A stretch of 64,000 nucleotides of DNA from Pistacia vera (GCF_008641045.1 NW_022195082.1:248001-312000), one strand, 5' to 3'. Counted from the stretch's first letter, positions 11,289-25,025 are shown. Notes: generated by a model from the letters alone, not told the origin. Numbers and translations: made by a program.

Positions 11289-13420
11289 ATGATAGATCAT
11301 TCATCCTTAACAACCAAGAGGCAAGGAAAACTCTTCCTTTTCTCCTTTTCATTCCTGTTAAAAACTTGGTTCTTTCACAGAAATGGTGGGTTTGAACGCC
11401 TGGTAAACTTACATGATGCACATTCTGGGGTAGTGTTAAAAAAGGAACACTCTTAGGAATCAAAAATCTAGGACACAAATCCTTGGGAACTCATTCTCAA
11501 TGACGTTTGGGGTTTTTACGAGTTAAGCAAGGACAAGGATTCCTTCTACCTCTCGAAGCAATCTACGATCGAGGGAGGGATATTTGGTTACCCCAGCAAT
11601 ATTGGGGCTTATGACACCAAATATTTCTTCTTCAAGTACAACGGTGTTTGTAAATTTAGGGAGTCAAGTAGGTTTTTTCCTTTTAATTTCCAAACAGACA
11701 ATCCTTTCCTTTAACTTTCTTCTGGTAGTTAAAACTAATGGAATTTTTTCAACAAGATGACCAAGTTGTCGACTCTAGCAGAATTCAATGTATCGAGGCA
11801 TTTGGTCATTTACCCGATCAAAGTCGCGATACAAGATTGCTTGTGACCACTACTAACCTGCGAAAGTATGAATTTTTCAACCTTAAGGCATCTTTGGAAG
11901 CTCCAGCCTGTAAGTATCTTCGTATCCAGGAGATCTTTTAGCCTTGTACCAAAGATGACTTGTTTGCTAACACATTTTCATGGCGTACATCGACCATGCC
12001 GCTGAGGGTTCCGAGGCCACCAATAAAGGCTAGGGGGTTCGTATTCTCCCATGTCAGCCTGACTGAGCTAGCTGAAGTGAGCCCCAGTGCCATTCCCATA
12101 GGAGGGTATAGATCAGCGCTGAAAGGCGACCACCCACGGAGCGATGCAAAAAAGCTCCTCGGCCTGTGGCTACTTATGCCACAAAGCAGAAAACCATGGG
12201 TCAGAAGACAAAGAAAAGGAAACAGTTGACCGCCAAGGAGGAAACGGAGTCAGAGACAAAGGGCTCAGGGTACTGTCAAAAGAACTTAGCCCAACCCCAT
12301 CACTCACTTAGGAATACTCCCGAGGGGCGCCCCCGACATTTTGGCGACCCCTGGGAGCTCGCTCAAGGGAGCGGGAGCTACCACAGCTATCTAGAAGAGA
12401 GCAGGAAAGCAATGAGTCGAGGATGTGCCTGCCTCCTCGGGGCCAAACCCATCTGTGCTAGATTCCGTAAGGTAACTACTAAAGCACTTGCAACCGGTAA
12501 TGTACACCCTGTTGGAATGCTAGCTTGCCTTGGCCTTCGAGGAGTTCATGGTTGCTCGACCTACCGACCTGATGGCTACAGCGCTTCAACTGCATAATCA
12601 AGTAAAACAGCATGCCTTTTTCGAGAACTTTCTTGGGTTTTTACGATTTTAAGAAAAGAAAACTAACTTTTCTCTTTTCCCATGCAGTCCCTGTTCACCT
12701 TGACCGTGGCCTAACAGAAGATCGATATGGATTCTACCGACAACCTCCACGAGCTAAATGGGGAGAATGCCAAACTGAAACAGGACCTCGTGGCCATGGA
12801 TGCGGAGGCTCAAGCGGCTCGCGTCCAGGTGGATCAATACCTGGTAGAAAGAGATTATGCACTTCAGGCCATGGACTTCCAAAAGGTCGAGCTCGAAAAG
12901 AGAGATAGGGATAACAAAGAGCTCTAGTGGACGGTGGCAAGGCTTACCAAGGAGCTAAGCGAGAGAGAGAAGAAGATGAAGGTGAGCACCAATCGTGGGA
13001 AGGCAGCGGAGGAGAGTCAGGCTAAGCTGTGGGAGAACTCTAAAAGGCAAAAGAGGGCAATGGAGGTAGACCTCAAGCTGTCTATGTGGCGAGTTGCTTC
13101 GCAGACCAGGCAGATGAAGCAACAATACCTTGAGCTTGAGAGAAAGGCTGCCCCTTGGGCGATACAAGCCATTTATAGCCTGTGGCTGAGGAACCTGAAG
13201 ATAGACATCTCCGACTTTCGAGACAAATACCAATCTATCCTTGTTTCCATGATTCAGGCTGAAGAGGCTAAGCAACAGTAACAACAGGAATCTCCTCCAA
13301 AAGATGATCAACTGATCAACCGATCATCCTCGAATATCAGAGGGATGATCCGAAGGCTGATGATCGTCCAGAGGATCGAGAGGTTGCACCCGAGGGCCTA
13401 GAGATGAAGACTAATGATCC
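11289..13420 (+). pseudogene. Antisense extra ORF of the Tat element (transposase_28-like, coiled coil)
   Basis: A degenerate gene on the plus strand, opposite to the pol remnant. A segment open from about 11,494 to 11,672 includes the aromatic stretch YDTKYFFFKYNGV, similar to the 'putative gypsy type transposon domain' proteins of plants. Probable intron remnants follow (GTAGGTTTTTT-like donor at 11,671). The 3' part, 12,727-13,281, encodes a charged Lys/Glu-rich coiled coil in one frame, broken only by TAG at 12,925-12,927. Several stops and frame changes elsewhere rule out an intact protein. Extra antisense ORFs between pol and the 3' LTR are known in Tat-lineage elements; the function of the product is unknown. 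Confidence 0.6.
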
Positions 13421-13740
13421 CTCCCTTTTTGTTCATGTGGTTCTCCCAGCTTTTAACTTTTGTAATTTCTTGTCGCCCTTTGTACATTCTCTCAATATAT
13501 AAAAAGGAACTTTTGGTCACTTGTGATAGCACTTTTATAATTCAAGCACTTTATAATACAAATATAACTATTTGACTATTAAACTTGTAAAATGTCATAA
13601 AGAATAAGATTATTAACAAAAAGACTTGAGATCACGACACAAGTTTTCTCTTCGAGAAGAAGCAGAACAATCTTATTCATAATACTTACAAGATGGAAAA
13701 TTTTACAAGTAAAGAGAAATAATCAAAGTTGTAAACGAGT

Positions 13741-14630
13741 TCGGAATTACTGATAATAGAGGCGAAGATGTTCTTCAAGCTCGCAGTACTTCGAAACCGT
13801 TAAGCTTTTTAAGGTGATACGTCCCAAGTCATATTACCTTTGCGATACGGTATGAACCTTCCCAATTGAGTCTCAATACCCCCGCACTTGGTTCCCTTAT
13901 ACCGAGAAGGACTTCTTTTAGGACCAGGTTGTCAATCTGAAAGTCTCTTCTCTTGACCTAGGAGTCAAAGAATCTTTTTACCCACTGCTAGTAGGAAACT
14001 ATCCTTAACTGAGCTTTGTCGCATTGCTCTTCGACCAAGTCTAGACTCGCACGTAGGAGTGCTTCATTGTCTACCTCATTGAAAAATTCTTTCCAAATTG
14101 AACCAGTTCCTACTTCTACTGGAATCATTACCTTGCAGCCATATGCAAGCGAGAAGGGTGTTTCTGAAGTGGAGGTTCTCAGAACTGTCCTATATGCCTA
14201 TGGGACCTTTGGGAGATCATCGGCATAATTGCCTTTGGTTGCGCCAAACTTAACTTTCAATGTGTGCTTAATAGTCTTGTTGACAGCTTCAACCTGACCA
14301 TTGGCTTGTAGTCTTGCCACTGAGGCAAATTTTTTACGACAATAATATCCCTGACGGACAATTTTATTAGCAAGAGATCGTACAACAGTGTGATTATCAT
14401 AGATCCCTTCATATATCTCCTTCATGATGTAGTCTTCTTTATCATCGATTACACATTGGAGGAAGGGAGTGCTAAACCCTCGCTTGTACAGTTGATTCCT
14501 GATAAGTATGTAACGAGCAACTCTAGTTCTCAGGATTCTTGCCTCAGTTTTATTGCTGGGCAGAGTTCCATCTTAGAGATACTGAATAATTTGACTCATT
14601 CAGGAAGTAGATTCGCGGCTTGTGAGTTGA
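13741..14630 (-). pseudogene. Ty3/gypsy pol remnant: integrase
   Basis: Read on the minus strand, 14,630-14,350 holds the region before and including the zinc-binding part of integrase (IVRQGYY motif). The frame then jumps straight to the end of the catalytic core (QANGQVEAVNKT, with the last acidic residue of the DDE triad). The first two acidic residues and most of the core are missing. After a frameshift near 14,200, C-terminal sequence (NWEGSYRIAKV-like) continues to about 13,790. The remnant is inactive. It ends abruptly at 14,630, where the duplicate block starts, so gag, protease, RT and the other LTR are absent. Confidence 0.7.
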
Positions 14631-14905
14631 TATTTTTGTGTGAGAGTTAAAATAACTACTCAAAGTCATATTTATTTAGGTCTACATATTTAAAATTCAT
14701 ATCTATTAGCTTGACTGTATATGTTTCTAATTTCCGACAAATTAATGAATTCTACACCTTTTTCCACGATAACACCAAATTGACTTCACTAACCTTATTG
14801 ACTCGTGCATTAAACGGTTGCTCTTATGCGCATAGGCAAATATGAAATTTTGAATGCCTCTTAACACTACTCTAACACGCTATGACAGACAAATAGATTC
14901 ACACC

Positions 14906-17900
14906 ATGATCCTTGTGTCTCTATCTCTCAAGCTTTCTGTTAATCACTTTCACAAATGCATTCATCACCCAACATTCCTCGCTTATTCTGCCCCCACAAA
15001 GAATTTCACCATAACAGCACTAACCACTCCAACCTCAACATTCTCCTCTCTTCTCTTCCTCCTACAACCACCGTGCTTCCCCTGCCACCCACACAGGCCA
15101 AGACCCCAACAAGGTGTACGGGCTCTTTCTCTGTCGTGGGATCTCAACTCCACCGCTTGCCAGACTGTGTTGTATCTGCAACCAGATGTAACAAGATATT
15201 GCCCTTAAAAAAGAAGCCGTAATTTGGTATGATGAGTGCCATTACGTTACTCAAAATTGAGCCTTTCTTTTCTAGTTGGAATCGAGGTCCTAGTATTTGG
15301 AAGCCAGATGCTGGAAATGTCACGGAACCTGGCAATTTTGATGATCTAGTGTCGAGTTTGATACAGAAGCTGCAAATAAAGCAGCGTATTCTCCTGATAA
15401 GTTTGCGGCGGTAAAGAAGAAAGCTCTAGCGTTAATCAAACAATATGGTCTTGTACAGGTGCACGCAGGACCTGTCGATTAGTGATGTGTTTATATGTCT
15501 TCAGAAGCTATTCTCAGTTACCATCGTGCTGTGGGGGAAAGAAAGGAGGAAGAGTATTGACTTCGAGTTGTAATGTCCGGTTTGAGTTGTATCCATTTGT
15601 TAATGAAACTTTCATTTCAACATTAGCACCTCTACCGGCGTCAAAACCTACCATCTGCCCCTGGTCCCGCAGCTCCTGGTTCCGTGACTACGTCCCATGG
15701 TAAATTTATGATACATACTCTTACTTCTCATTTTCACTCCTATTGTGGTTAAGGTTGACATGCATATGTGGACCAAAAAGATAAAAAACTGAGTTCAATA
15801 TTTCAATATACTTTAATTTGTTTGATAGTCAGACTTCAACTAATTCAAATTCTATTGCAATGTAAACATTTTTTTTTTTTTTAATCAAGGAAGAAGTAAG
15901 AAGCGAAGGCAAGCCAGAAAAAAAAAATTTAAGTTTAGGTAAATTTCTAGTTTAAGTATTTGTAATTCCTTTTTATTATAAGATGTATTAGAAAAGAAGA
16001 ATTATTTAGGACTTTATTAAGTTAAAATAAGAGAAGATTAAATTATAGAATTCTTAGGAATAGGAATTTGAGTATAGTAGAAAAAGATGTTTTATTTTAT
16101 CTATAAATAAAAGGGTAGAACCAATTCAAAGTGATGAGAAAGAGAAGTAAAGAAAGAGAGAATGTGAAGATATAAGAGGTTTGATGTAAGGATATTAGAG
16201 GGCGTCAATAAAATATCACGCCTAAGTAAAGGTATTAGATTGACGGTGTAATGAAACTATATATTGTGCTAATATTATTATAGTGGGTCTCTTATTTGTG
16301 CATGTTTGGGAGTTGAGTAATGCTATGCTTACTCACGAACTTACTAACCACTTTACCACCTTTGTTAAAATTACATATTGGTATCCATACTATGCATATG
16401 ATACCCGTACTATTTATATTTACAAAGATTAGTAAGATAGTTAATAAGTTCGTGAGTAAAATATACATATCCCTCCCCCCCCCCCCATTTTCAAAAATAC
16501 TATCAGGTTCAGATTTTCAACAAATTTCCCCGACACCCCCTTCTCCAGCGGCAAAACAGCCCCCACCACCTTTTCTTAGTCAGCAACTCCTCCACTCATC
16601 CCTTAGCCAGCAGCCCCCACTCCCTCCTTACCATCACATTTCACCTTAACCACGCAAAACCCACAGCCCATCCTCAAAATTCTCCCCCACCCTTCATATT
16701 CTCCTCCGTCCAAACGGAACGGCCAACTCTTTTCACCATCTCTAGTTTCCTCTATTGCCGCCGCATGCACTACTACCTCAACCAAAGTATTCTCTGCCCT
16801 CCCAAATTCTCTGCTTTCTTTCAACACCTCTAGGAGGTAGTATTCCCTCCCCCACACTTCCCACAAGCATTTTCACCCTTCGTTCTCCACCAAAATAATT
16901 AAAACCACAAATCTCTGTCGCCATTTCTCTCGGGGAAGTGCATCCAATAACCACAGTCGGTAAAAAGCTTCCATTTTCTGTAATCGATGCGTCTGTGATG
17001 ATATGATTGCTGGAGGATGGGATTCTTTACGAAGATGGTTGAATTTTGAAAGATGGGTTTGATGGTAAAAGATGGTGAATTGCTGAAAGATGAATTGGAT
17101 GATGAAGGTTCGCCACCAAGGCACCAGCATCTCCTTCTCTATTTTCGCTATTGCCAATTCAGTGGTTTGGATTGGTTGATTTACGCTAAGTCAAGTATTA
17201 TGAATTTATGTTTCTATGTTACAAGTCTAGATTATTGTTATTAGTACATCTCGTTATTTCCGGTATTATCCATACCATTACAATTTTATGGAAGAATCCC
17301 GAACGGGATCTCCCACATGATACAGGGAAACAATTATGAAAACTTATGCTATTACTGAAGTTTTATATGTGTTGTATGATTTTTTGTCAATGCATTATTC
17401 ACTGATGTACTATTTAGTGTGTTACAAATCTATGTAGTCTTGTTCTATGTTGTGGCAAGGATTGTGAATAAAAATATTTGCTTTGTTAAGGAGAGAAAGA
17501 AAGGCTGCAACATGGATGGATTGGAGCAGGAGTAACAGGAGTTATGATATTCATGCTTTCGTTTGGTTTTATTGCAGTGATGCAGAGAAGATATAAAGGT
17601 AATGGATTTCTAATTTACTAATTGAAAACAAAAGCTATTAACCTTAGATCTTCTTTGTTTGGTAATTGAATTTAGTTTGCCTTGCAGAAGAGAAAGAAAA
17701 TAGACAAGCTCTTCAATTACTTTGCTTAGGAGATGAAAAAAATATTTACAAGAGAAGCTTCAGATGGAAAATCAAGACTTCTCTGTTTTTCCTCTAGGCC
17801 AGATACTCGATGTACACGACATTTCTCTGAAGAAAATAAGCTCGGTGAAGGTGGGTTCGGCCCTGTGTACAAGGTAAACTATTAGTGTTGATGTTGGCCT

Positions 17901-19407
17901 GTGTTGGCTTACATAGATTTTTAGAGTAATGTGTTATTTTCCTATTACTAATGTCTTGTTGTCATATGAACAATAATCATAGGATCAAAAGTTTGGATCC
18001 TGTATATACATAGTATTACTGAAAAGTGTAATCTGTTAAAGTTAAGTGGTTGCTTAAAACATACCAGAAAAACGTTATATATATCTCAAGTTAGTATCCC
18101 AATTTTTGCATCTCAAGTAATGTTACATAGATTTGTGATTAGCATATGAATTATGTGCTTTATGATGTTCAATTCTAAATTAATTTCACGTCATGGATGA
18201 AAACTTTGGATATGAACTTGGAAAGCATACACACCAGTAATATTGGCCAAATGCAACTTTTGAAATGAAATTAGAACTATTTTCATTAAATAGGCCCTTA
18301 TGTTCTTGTTTAATGGTAATGATGAAGATTTGCTTTCAGGGGGTGTAATAGCAGATGGTAAGGAAATTGCAGTAAAAGGCTTGCAAGAGCATCTAGGCAA
18401 GGGGACAAGAGTCAAGAATGAAGTTACTTAATTGCCAAATTACAACAAAAAATCTTGTGAGACATTTGGGTGCTGCTTCGAGGAAAAAGAATTACTTCTC
18501 ATCTATGAGTACATGCCCAACAAGAGCCTTAATTTTCAATATTTGGTTTGCTTCTCAAACCCTGGTAATGTTAGCTAATTAGCTAAATTCAAAGTTAATT
18601 TAGATGACTTCATTCAGATTCGACAAAGGGTATGCATTTGGACGGAAGAGCGGTAAGCATCATAATGGAATTGCACGGGGTCTTTGTTGCATGAGGATTC
18701 TCGACTCAAAATTATTCATCGCGATCTCAAAACTGTAATATTTATTAGATCATGAGATGAATCCAAAGATATCAGACCTCGGAATGGCCAAGATAGTTTG
18801 TCAAATCAAAATGAAGTAATACCAATAGAGTTGTTGGAACATTGTAAGCATGCATTTCTTGAAAAAATATGCTTCTCTATGTAACCATATAAATTGAAAA
18901 GATTACATTTTATGAAACTGATACACGCCCTTAACTTTATAGTATTTATTTTATTTTTGCTCGATTGAATTTTAAACATGGATACATGGCCCCAGAGTGA
19001 TGCTATGAAGGGAATATTTTCTGTTAGTCAGATGTTTTTAGTTTCGGAGTTCTTCTATTGGAGATAATAGTGGGAGAAGAAATACTGGATTTTCTCTTCT
19101 GACATAGTCGAAGCCTCCTTACTTATGTACGTGACTATCTCTATATGTGACTTTGAAGAATAATTAATGAGAAATATACCATTATTGTTTATTTCTTATA
19201 TGATGTTTTAGGCATGGAAACTGTGGTGTGAAGGAAATGCAATAGGGTTGATGGACCCATTACTTGCACAATCATGTGTTCCAGCTGAATTATTGAAATT
19301 TATCCTATATGGATTGTTGTGCGTTCAGGAGAATCCAGCGGATAGACCTACAATATCATCTGTGATTTTTATGTGGCAAGTGACAATGTAAGCTTCCTAT
19401 GCCATAA
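14906..19407 (+). pseudogene. CRK2 duplicate with many frameshifts
   Basis: Every CRK2 exon is recognisable in order, from the ATG at 14,906 to the same TAA (19,405-19,407). Each exon has several one-base deletions. For example, the first DUF26 Cys motif is broken by a missing base in 'gtcgtgggatctc', and the kinase start by missing bases near 18,370-18,400. As written it encodes nothing. If the deletions are sequencing errors, the underlying locus could equal CRK2, including its early stop. Confidence 0.75.
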
Positions 19408-21229
19408 ACTGTATTTTCTGTTCGCCGTTTGTTGGGAAATCAGTTTAGATGTGTTATGAAACATGTAAAGTGTGAAACGCAATTAAAAGTAAATTTTGGA
19501 AACAAGGGTGAATTATGCAGATTAATCTTTCATTAGCTCTCTCATACATTTTTTCTGCTGATGAATCCAATGTTTATACGTTTGTAATTATCTTTGTTGA
19601 TATATAGGACTTTTCTGTGTCTATATTTTTATGACTTGTTGTTTTCAGTGAATTTTTTCTTGAATATTTTTTCTACTATGAAATTGATTATGACAAATTG
19701 GCTTCTGATAACTATTAGCTATTTGCTTAACCTTTGACTGTTTTCCAGGAAATGAAAAGGCAAGTTTTATGCATTTTTGTGGTGTATTATTGTTATATGA
19801 GTTCAAATAGTCAAGGATAAGACAATTGTATTGTATTGTCGATATCTATTGAAAATATAAATACTTATTTTTAAAAGTACTAATAAATATATAGAAAAAA
19901 CTATGTTATGCGAACGATAGGATTACATGATATGTCTGTCTCATGAAAGATGTATTCTTTCCTCAGGAGTTTTTAAAGCTTGACTATTCAAATTTCTTGG
20001 AATTTTTTCAATATCGACTGCCAAAGGAGACATTGTGTAGGAGCAGGACCATAGGCATAGATCATATTATTGAATTTTACACACTCCTTAATGCAAGATG
20101 CAAGAGGGTGCAGAGAGTCCACACAAAGACCAGTATCTATCTTGAGATGCATAAGAGTCAATAGTCTATAGATGGCAGCAATAATGGTATTAAATTTAGA
20201 AAAATGTACAACAAACTCTTTTTACAAAATTTCTTTCAATCTCGACCTAACAGTTCACAATTAGTCAGTTTGTAATAAGCTCACTGAGTTCCATTTGATA
20301 AATTACGATTGATCAATTGCGAACTGTTACATCGAAAAGTGAGAGAAAGTTTGTGAGAGAAAGTTTGTGAAAAAAAATTGTGAGTGTAGCATTACCCTTG
20401 AGTACTCAGCTGCCATTTCGATTACCTAAACTAGAAAAATTGAAAATTTGAACATCCAATTGTAAGAATGTTGGTATCTGATGATTTAGTGTTTGATCCG
20501 GAAAGTTATGATACGAACTCAATGATATTACTAAAACCAGTGAGATTTTGGTATATGATGATTTAAATTTCAATGGGAATGTTACGATATCAACTCAATA
20601 TATATTAATAAGGAAAAAGTATTCGTATATGATGATTTAGTATTTCAACCGTGAATGCTATGATACTGACTCGATAATATTACTGGAACGGATCGAACAC
20701 GACCCTATTAATCTCTACTTTGCTTATAAAATAATAAATAGGGACGGTGGCATTATGCGCAGATGGGCTGAAGCAGAAATCTACAGAAATGAAAAGTTAA
20801 GTAAATGCCAAAGGAAGAAGACTTATTTTTAATGGTGGAATTCACATTATTTTAAATGAAACTGCAGATCCCAGCCGGCATGCAACCATTCAAGACAAAG
20901 AAATTTAATGTACTTTATTAAACACGGTGATCTACAAAAAATTAGGGAGGGAATCATTAGAATATTCAATTAGCAGGTAAACCAATGCACAATCATCCAA
21001 TGAAAACAATAGCCCCAGCTAGCCATCCTTATTTTGGCTGAATCTTCAACAAGAAGTTAAAGCAAGAAGTAAAGCCATTAATTGATCATAATGGAGGAAA
21101 ATATTACATATATAAGGGCCTCACATTCCTTTCCCATCACCGTCTCACAACTGAGACAGTAGCTTATAACTCTTCTCATTTAGTAGTTGCTTGCATCTAA
21201 AAGTTTGATAGAGAGATTTCGGAAATGGG

Positions 21230-21790
21230 TTCTGATGATACTGTTTTAACACCAACTATTAGCATGTGCCAAGCGTTAAGCGGATTAGAAATTACCATAT
21301 AATGGAAAAAGGAAATAAATAAACAACAAACGATCTTTAAAGTGATTCGGATGTTCAAAGCGAATTTATGTCCATTGTCTTTTTATAAATGGAGATTATA
21401 ATCAGGTTGCAAGTAGCGATCAGCGAAATAGAAATTAGAGAGGGAGAGAGTGTGTTTATTTTATCAGAAGCTGATCCTAATGATGAGAGGGGAGCTCTTA
21501 TTTATAGTAAGAGGTTTCTGGGTAATGATTACGAGGCTCTCCAGCGGGCAGGTGTCGTACAGTTCCTACCCTGCTTCCCACTGGCTGGCTGCATGTAAAT
21601 ATCCTTAAATCGCGTTGGGCTTGGGCAAGTGGGTGACTCCAGCCACTCACTAGCCAAGCTTTTGCCTGCCAAGTTGATGACCGCCTTATCTTCTGTCCTT
21701 CGACGGTGGTAACGCTTGGGTGGATAATGCCTGAACTCTAATTGGTCCTTACTGATGTAAGCCCGTGTCAGCCTAATTTTTTAGACATAA
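21230..21790 (-). mobile_element. Duplicate copy of the Tat LTR
   Basis: This corresponds to 9,860-10,437 inside the duplicate block, again directly after the CAT start (ATGGGTTCTG near 21,224) and followed by the same polypurine tract. Sharing the same insertion point means the duplication, if real, is younger than the retrotransposon insertion. Confidence 0.65.
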
Positions 21791-22499
21791 CAGAAGCCCC
21801 CCAATTCTTAAGGTTCAAGGCTTGAACTTTGAGAACTTCATGATTTGACTCATTCCGAGAGTCGCTTGCTCAAACTGCAAATGGGGAATAGCCGAAATAA
21901 CACGAAGCTCATGATAAGTCACGATTTAACTCGACCAGCGAACTGAGTGGAGGTCGCGATGTAAGGCATTGCAAACTGCACAAGCGATCTAAGTGATCAT
22001 CCCCTAAAGGTTCAGCGACCGGGATCGGATCCTGCTTAGTGCTATACAACGTGTTTGGAACTTTTACCCACCCTCACGAGTGAAATACTTAGAAGTTTTT
22101 GCCAAAAATCGGAAGTCACTCAATTTGAGCTCAATACTCGGAGAAGAGTGTTTCATTCGAACGACCTCTTCTGATGTTATCTATTGCATTGACAGCTGAC
22201 ATTGGTCAATTAAGTAAGATTATCTGATAGACGTGTCTTTGCGCAAAAGTGTAAGCCATAAGCATTAAATGCAAGCTATGCTGAAACAACATTCTCTTAA
22301 GACATTAAATGAGGATGAGGGCACATTTAATGCGAAGAGATAACCATGCTGACGTTTGGTGTCTTCAACAGAGGGAAAATCGGTTGATCTTTACAAAGCA
22401 TGAAGGTTACTTCACGAGGATTGATAGCAGTGGTCACATCAACGGTTGGGAACGCATCTGCCCAAACGTCGCTTGTAAAGGAAACCAAATGTAGCCCTT

Positions 22500-23454
22500 T
22501 TCCCTATAAAACCCTAAGCCCACTTTAGAATTTTCACATAACTCGAATTTCAGAGAGAAAACAGAGTTTTTGCACTGAAGAAACCAGTTCATCCATCTTC
22601 TAGTTGATGCACACCCGCCATTATGATAGATCATTCATCCTTAACAACCAAGAGGCAAGGAAAACTCTTCCTTTTCTCCTTTTCATTCCTGTTAAAAAAT
22701 TGGTTCTTTCACAGAAATGGTGGGTTTGAACGCCTGGTAAACTTACATGATGCACATTCTGGGGTAGTGTTAAAAAAGACACTCTTAGGAATCAAAAATC
22801 TAGGACACAAATCCTTGGGAACTCATTCTCAATGACGTTTGGGGTTTTTACGAGTTAAGCAAGGACAAGGATTCCTTCTACCTCTCGAAGCAATCTACGA
22901 TCGAGGGAGGGATATTTGGTTACCCCAGCAATATTGGGGCTTATGACACCAAATATTTCTTCTTCAAGTACAACGGTGTTTGTAAATTTAGGGAGTCAAG
23001 TAGGTTTTTTCCTTTTAATTTCCAAACAGACATCCTTTCCTTTAACTTTTTTCTGGTAGTTAAAACTAATGGAATTTTTTCAACAAGATGACCAAGTTGT
23101 CGACTCTAGCAGAATTCAATGTATCGAGGCATTTGGTCATTTACCCGATCAAAGTCGCGATAAAGATTGCTTGTGACCACTACTAACCTGCGAAAGTATG
23201 AATTTTTCAACCTTAAGGCATCTTTGGAAGCTCCAGCCTGTAAGTATCTTTCGTATCCAGGGATCTTTTAGCCTTGTACCAAAGATGACTTGTTTGCTAA
23301 CACATTTTCATGGGTACATCGACCATGCCGTGAGGGTTCCGAGGCCACCAATAAAGGCTAGGGGTTCGTTCTCCATGTCAGCCTGACGAGCTAGCTGAAG
23401 TGAGCCCCAGTGCCATTCCCATAGGAGGGTATAGATCAGCGCTGAAAGGCGACC
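22500..23454 (+). pseudogene. Duplicate copy of the 5' antisense ORF region
   Basis: This corresponds to about 11,165-12,131, with the ATG equivalent at 22,623. It ends in the middle of the element at 'ctgaaaggcgacc', where CRK3 coding sequence begins without any spacer. The coiled-coil part is not included. Confidence 0.6.
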
Positions 23455-23981
23455 TCCTTTATTTCGACATTAGAACCAGCGCCGCAACTGGAACCTCCAC
23501 CTGTGAGTCTATTTCCGCCAGCTTCTGGTTCTGAGACAGGGTTTCAAGGTAAAGTATTATGCCATATTTTTTTTTTCTAATAATTTTTTTGTATAAAAAA
23601 ATAAAGGATAATATTTCTTCTCATTAACGGTAGGGTTTATTACTTAAAAAAAGCACTAAATTCGATTTCCTTAATTACTAATAAGGATGAACACCAATGG
23701 TTTATTCTGATTATGTCATGAATTTTATATTTAATATAAAAATTTTCAAGGTTGGTATTTTTCAAAATCCAAATCATTGTCAGAATTAAGGTAATAATAA
23801 CATCCAAGGATTCCGAATAAGTCAACCATTCGTATTAAAAAAACAAAATTTAACAGTATTCAATGCAGAAGAGGCTTAGTTTTGACTTATGAGTATTACA
23901 TGTTTTATAATATTTAACGTTTTAATAGTTCATGCCGTATGCAGCGGCGGAGCCAGCATTGGCCCATTGGGGGCCTAAATT

Positions 23982-25025
23982 TAGGGCGGTGCAAAACCAG
24001 GGTATTTGAACCGGTTTTGCCATTTTAATAGGGTACCCGAATATTTGGGTATCCTTATAAGGGTACTCAAAAACCGAATTGGTTTTTAGGGTACCCAAAA
24101 ATCCGGATACCCAAATATTCGGGTTGATTTTCGGTTACTAGGTTTATAACCTGAATTTTAAATATTTAAATATTTAATTAAACTTTTGAAGGGCAAAATC
24201 ATAAATTTCTTTTTTCCTTCTCCGATCTTCTGTTTCTTCTTGGTCTTATTCACCTCCATTTGACCATTTCTCTTTCATCATCTAATTTTTCCACCGACCG
24301 TTTTCTTTCTCTTCTTCTTCTCCCTTTGCTTTTCTCATTTTTTTTGGTCTTTTCCATTACTTCTTCTCCCTTTGCTTTTCTCATTCTTCCTAGTCTTCTC
24401 CATTTCTTCTTCTTCCTTTGCTTTTCTTATTCTTTCTAGTCTTCTCCATTTCTTCTCCTTCACTACTTTTCTCTTTCTTTTTCATTGTCTTTTCTTCCAG
24501 ATCTTAATAATATTCAAGACCAAGAAACGTAATTTTAATATCGAGTAAGTAAACCCACATGCATGAAACAACATCACTAATTGAATTCGTTTCTTTTTAA
24601 CTCAACTTGACACAACATAACATAGAGTCACACTTTACAAAACACCAAAACCTTTACAAAAGCAGTGACAAGACTATTAGAAACAACAATATACAATATA
24701 TGTTGCCCACACAAAAGAGCAAAGACAGAACCTGTAGGAAGAATTGAAGAAGAAGACGCAAACTGGAGAGAAATTTGTGTTTTAGGGTTAAATTAATTTG
24801 GGGCTTTTGTTATGAGTCAAACAAAATAGGAAAAATTATTTTACTTTTTATTTTTTTAATAAAACCGGGTATTGGGTACCCGATTGTATTTTTAATAAGA
24901 CCCAATACCCGAACCAAAAATTCGGGTATCTCATGAATTGCTATCCGAAATCGACCTAAATTTTTGGGCACCCGAAAAATTCAGTTCGGTTCGGTTCGGA
25001 TATTGGATAATTTTGCACAGCCCTA
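23982..25025. mobile_element. Inner hAT-like element nested in the first
   Basis: The ends TAGGGCGGTGCAAAA and (rc) TAGGGCTGTGCAAAA are inverted repeats, followed on both sides by 'gggtaccc'-rich palindromic sequence. It lies almost at the left end of the outer element. Flanking octamers do not match, so the insertion boundary is approximate. It has no coding capacity. Confidence 0.55.
24314..24490 (+). repeat. Pyrimidine-rich tandem repeat, about 46-base unit
   Basis: Three clear units and one degenerate unit contain 'ctttgcttttctcatt' followed by 'tagtcttctccattt' or variants. The array lies inside the inner hAT-like element and is non-coding. Confidence 0.65.

Larger units (their letters stand above)
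14631..23454 (+). repeat. Second, deletion-rich copy of 3,055-12,131
   Basis: The copy runs collinearly through the CRK2 promoter, CRK2, its flank and MITEs, the CAT 5' end, the LTR and the start of the antisense ORF. It is 8,824 bases long against 9,077, a net loss of about 2.8%. Differences are mostly scattered one-base deletions, equally in exons, introns and flanks. Edges are sharp: at 14,631 it abuts the pol remnant, and at 23,454/23,455 it abuts CRK3 exon 1. The pattern suggests uncorrected long-read sequence used to fill a gap, not a decayed paralogue. Confidence 0.85.

Noticed and set aside
12612..12908. Open frame overlapping the coiled-coil ORF
   Set aside because: Shadow frame of the 12,727 coiled-coil frame; glycine- and arginine-rich from the opposite codon register.
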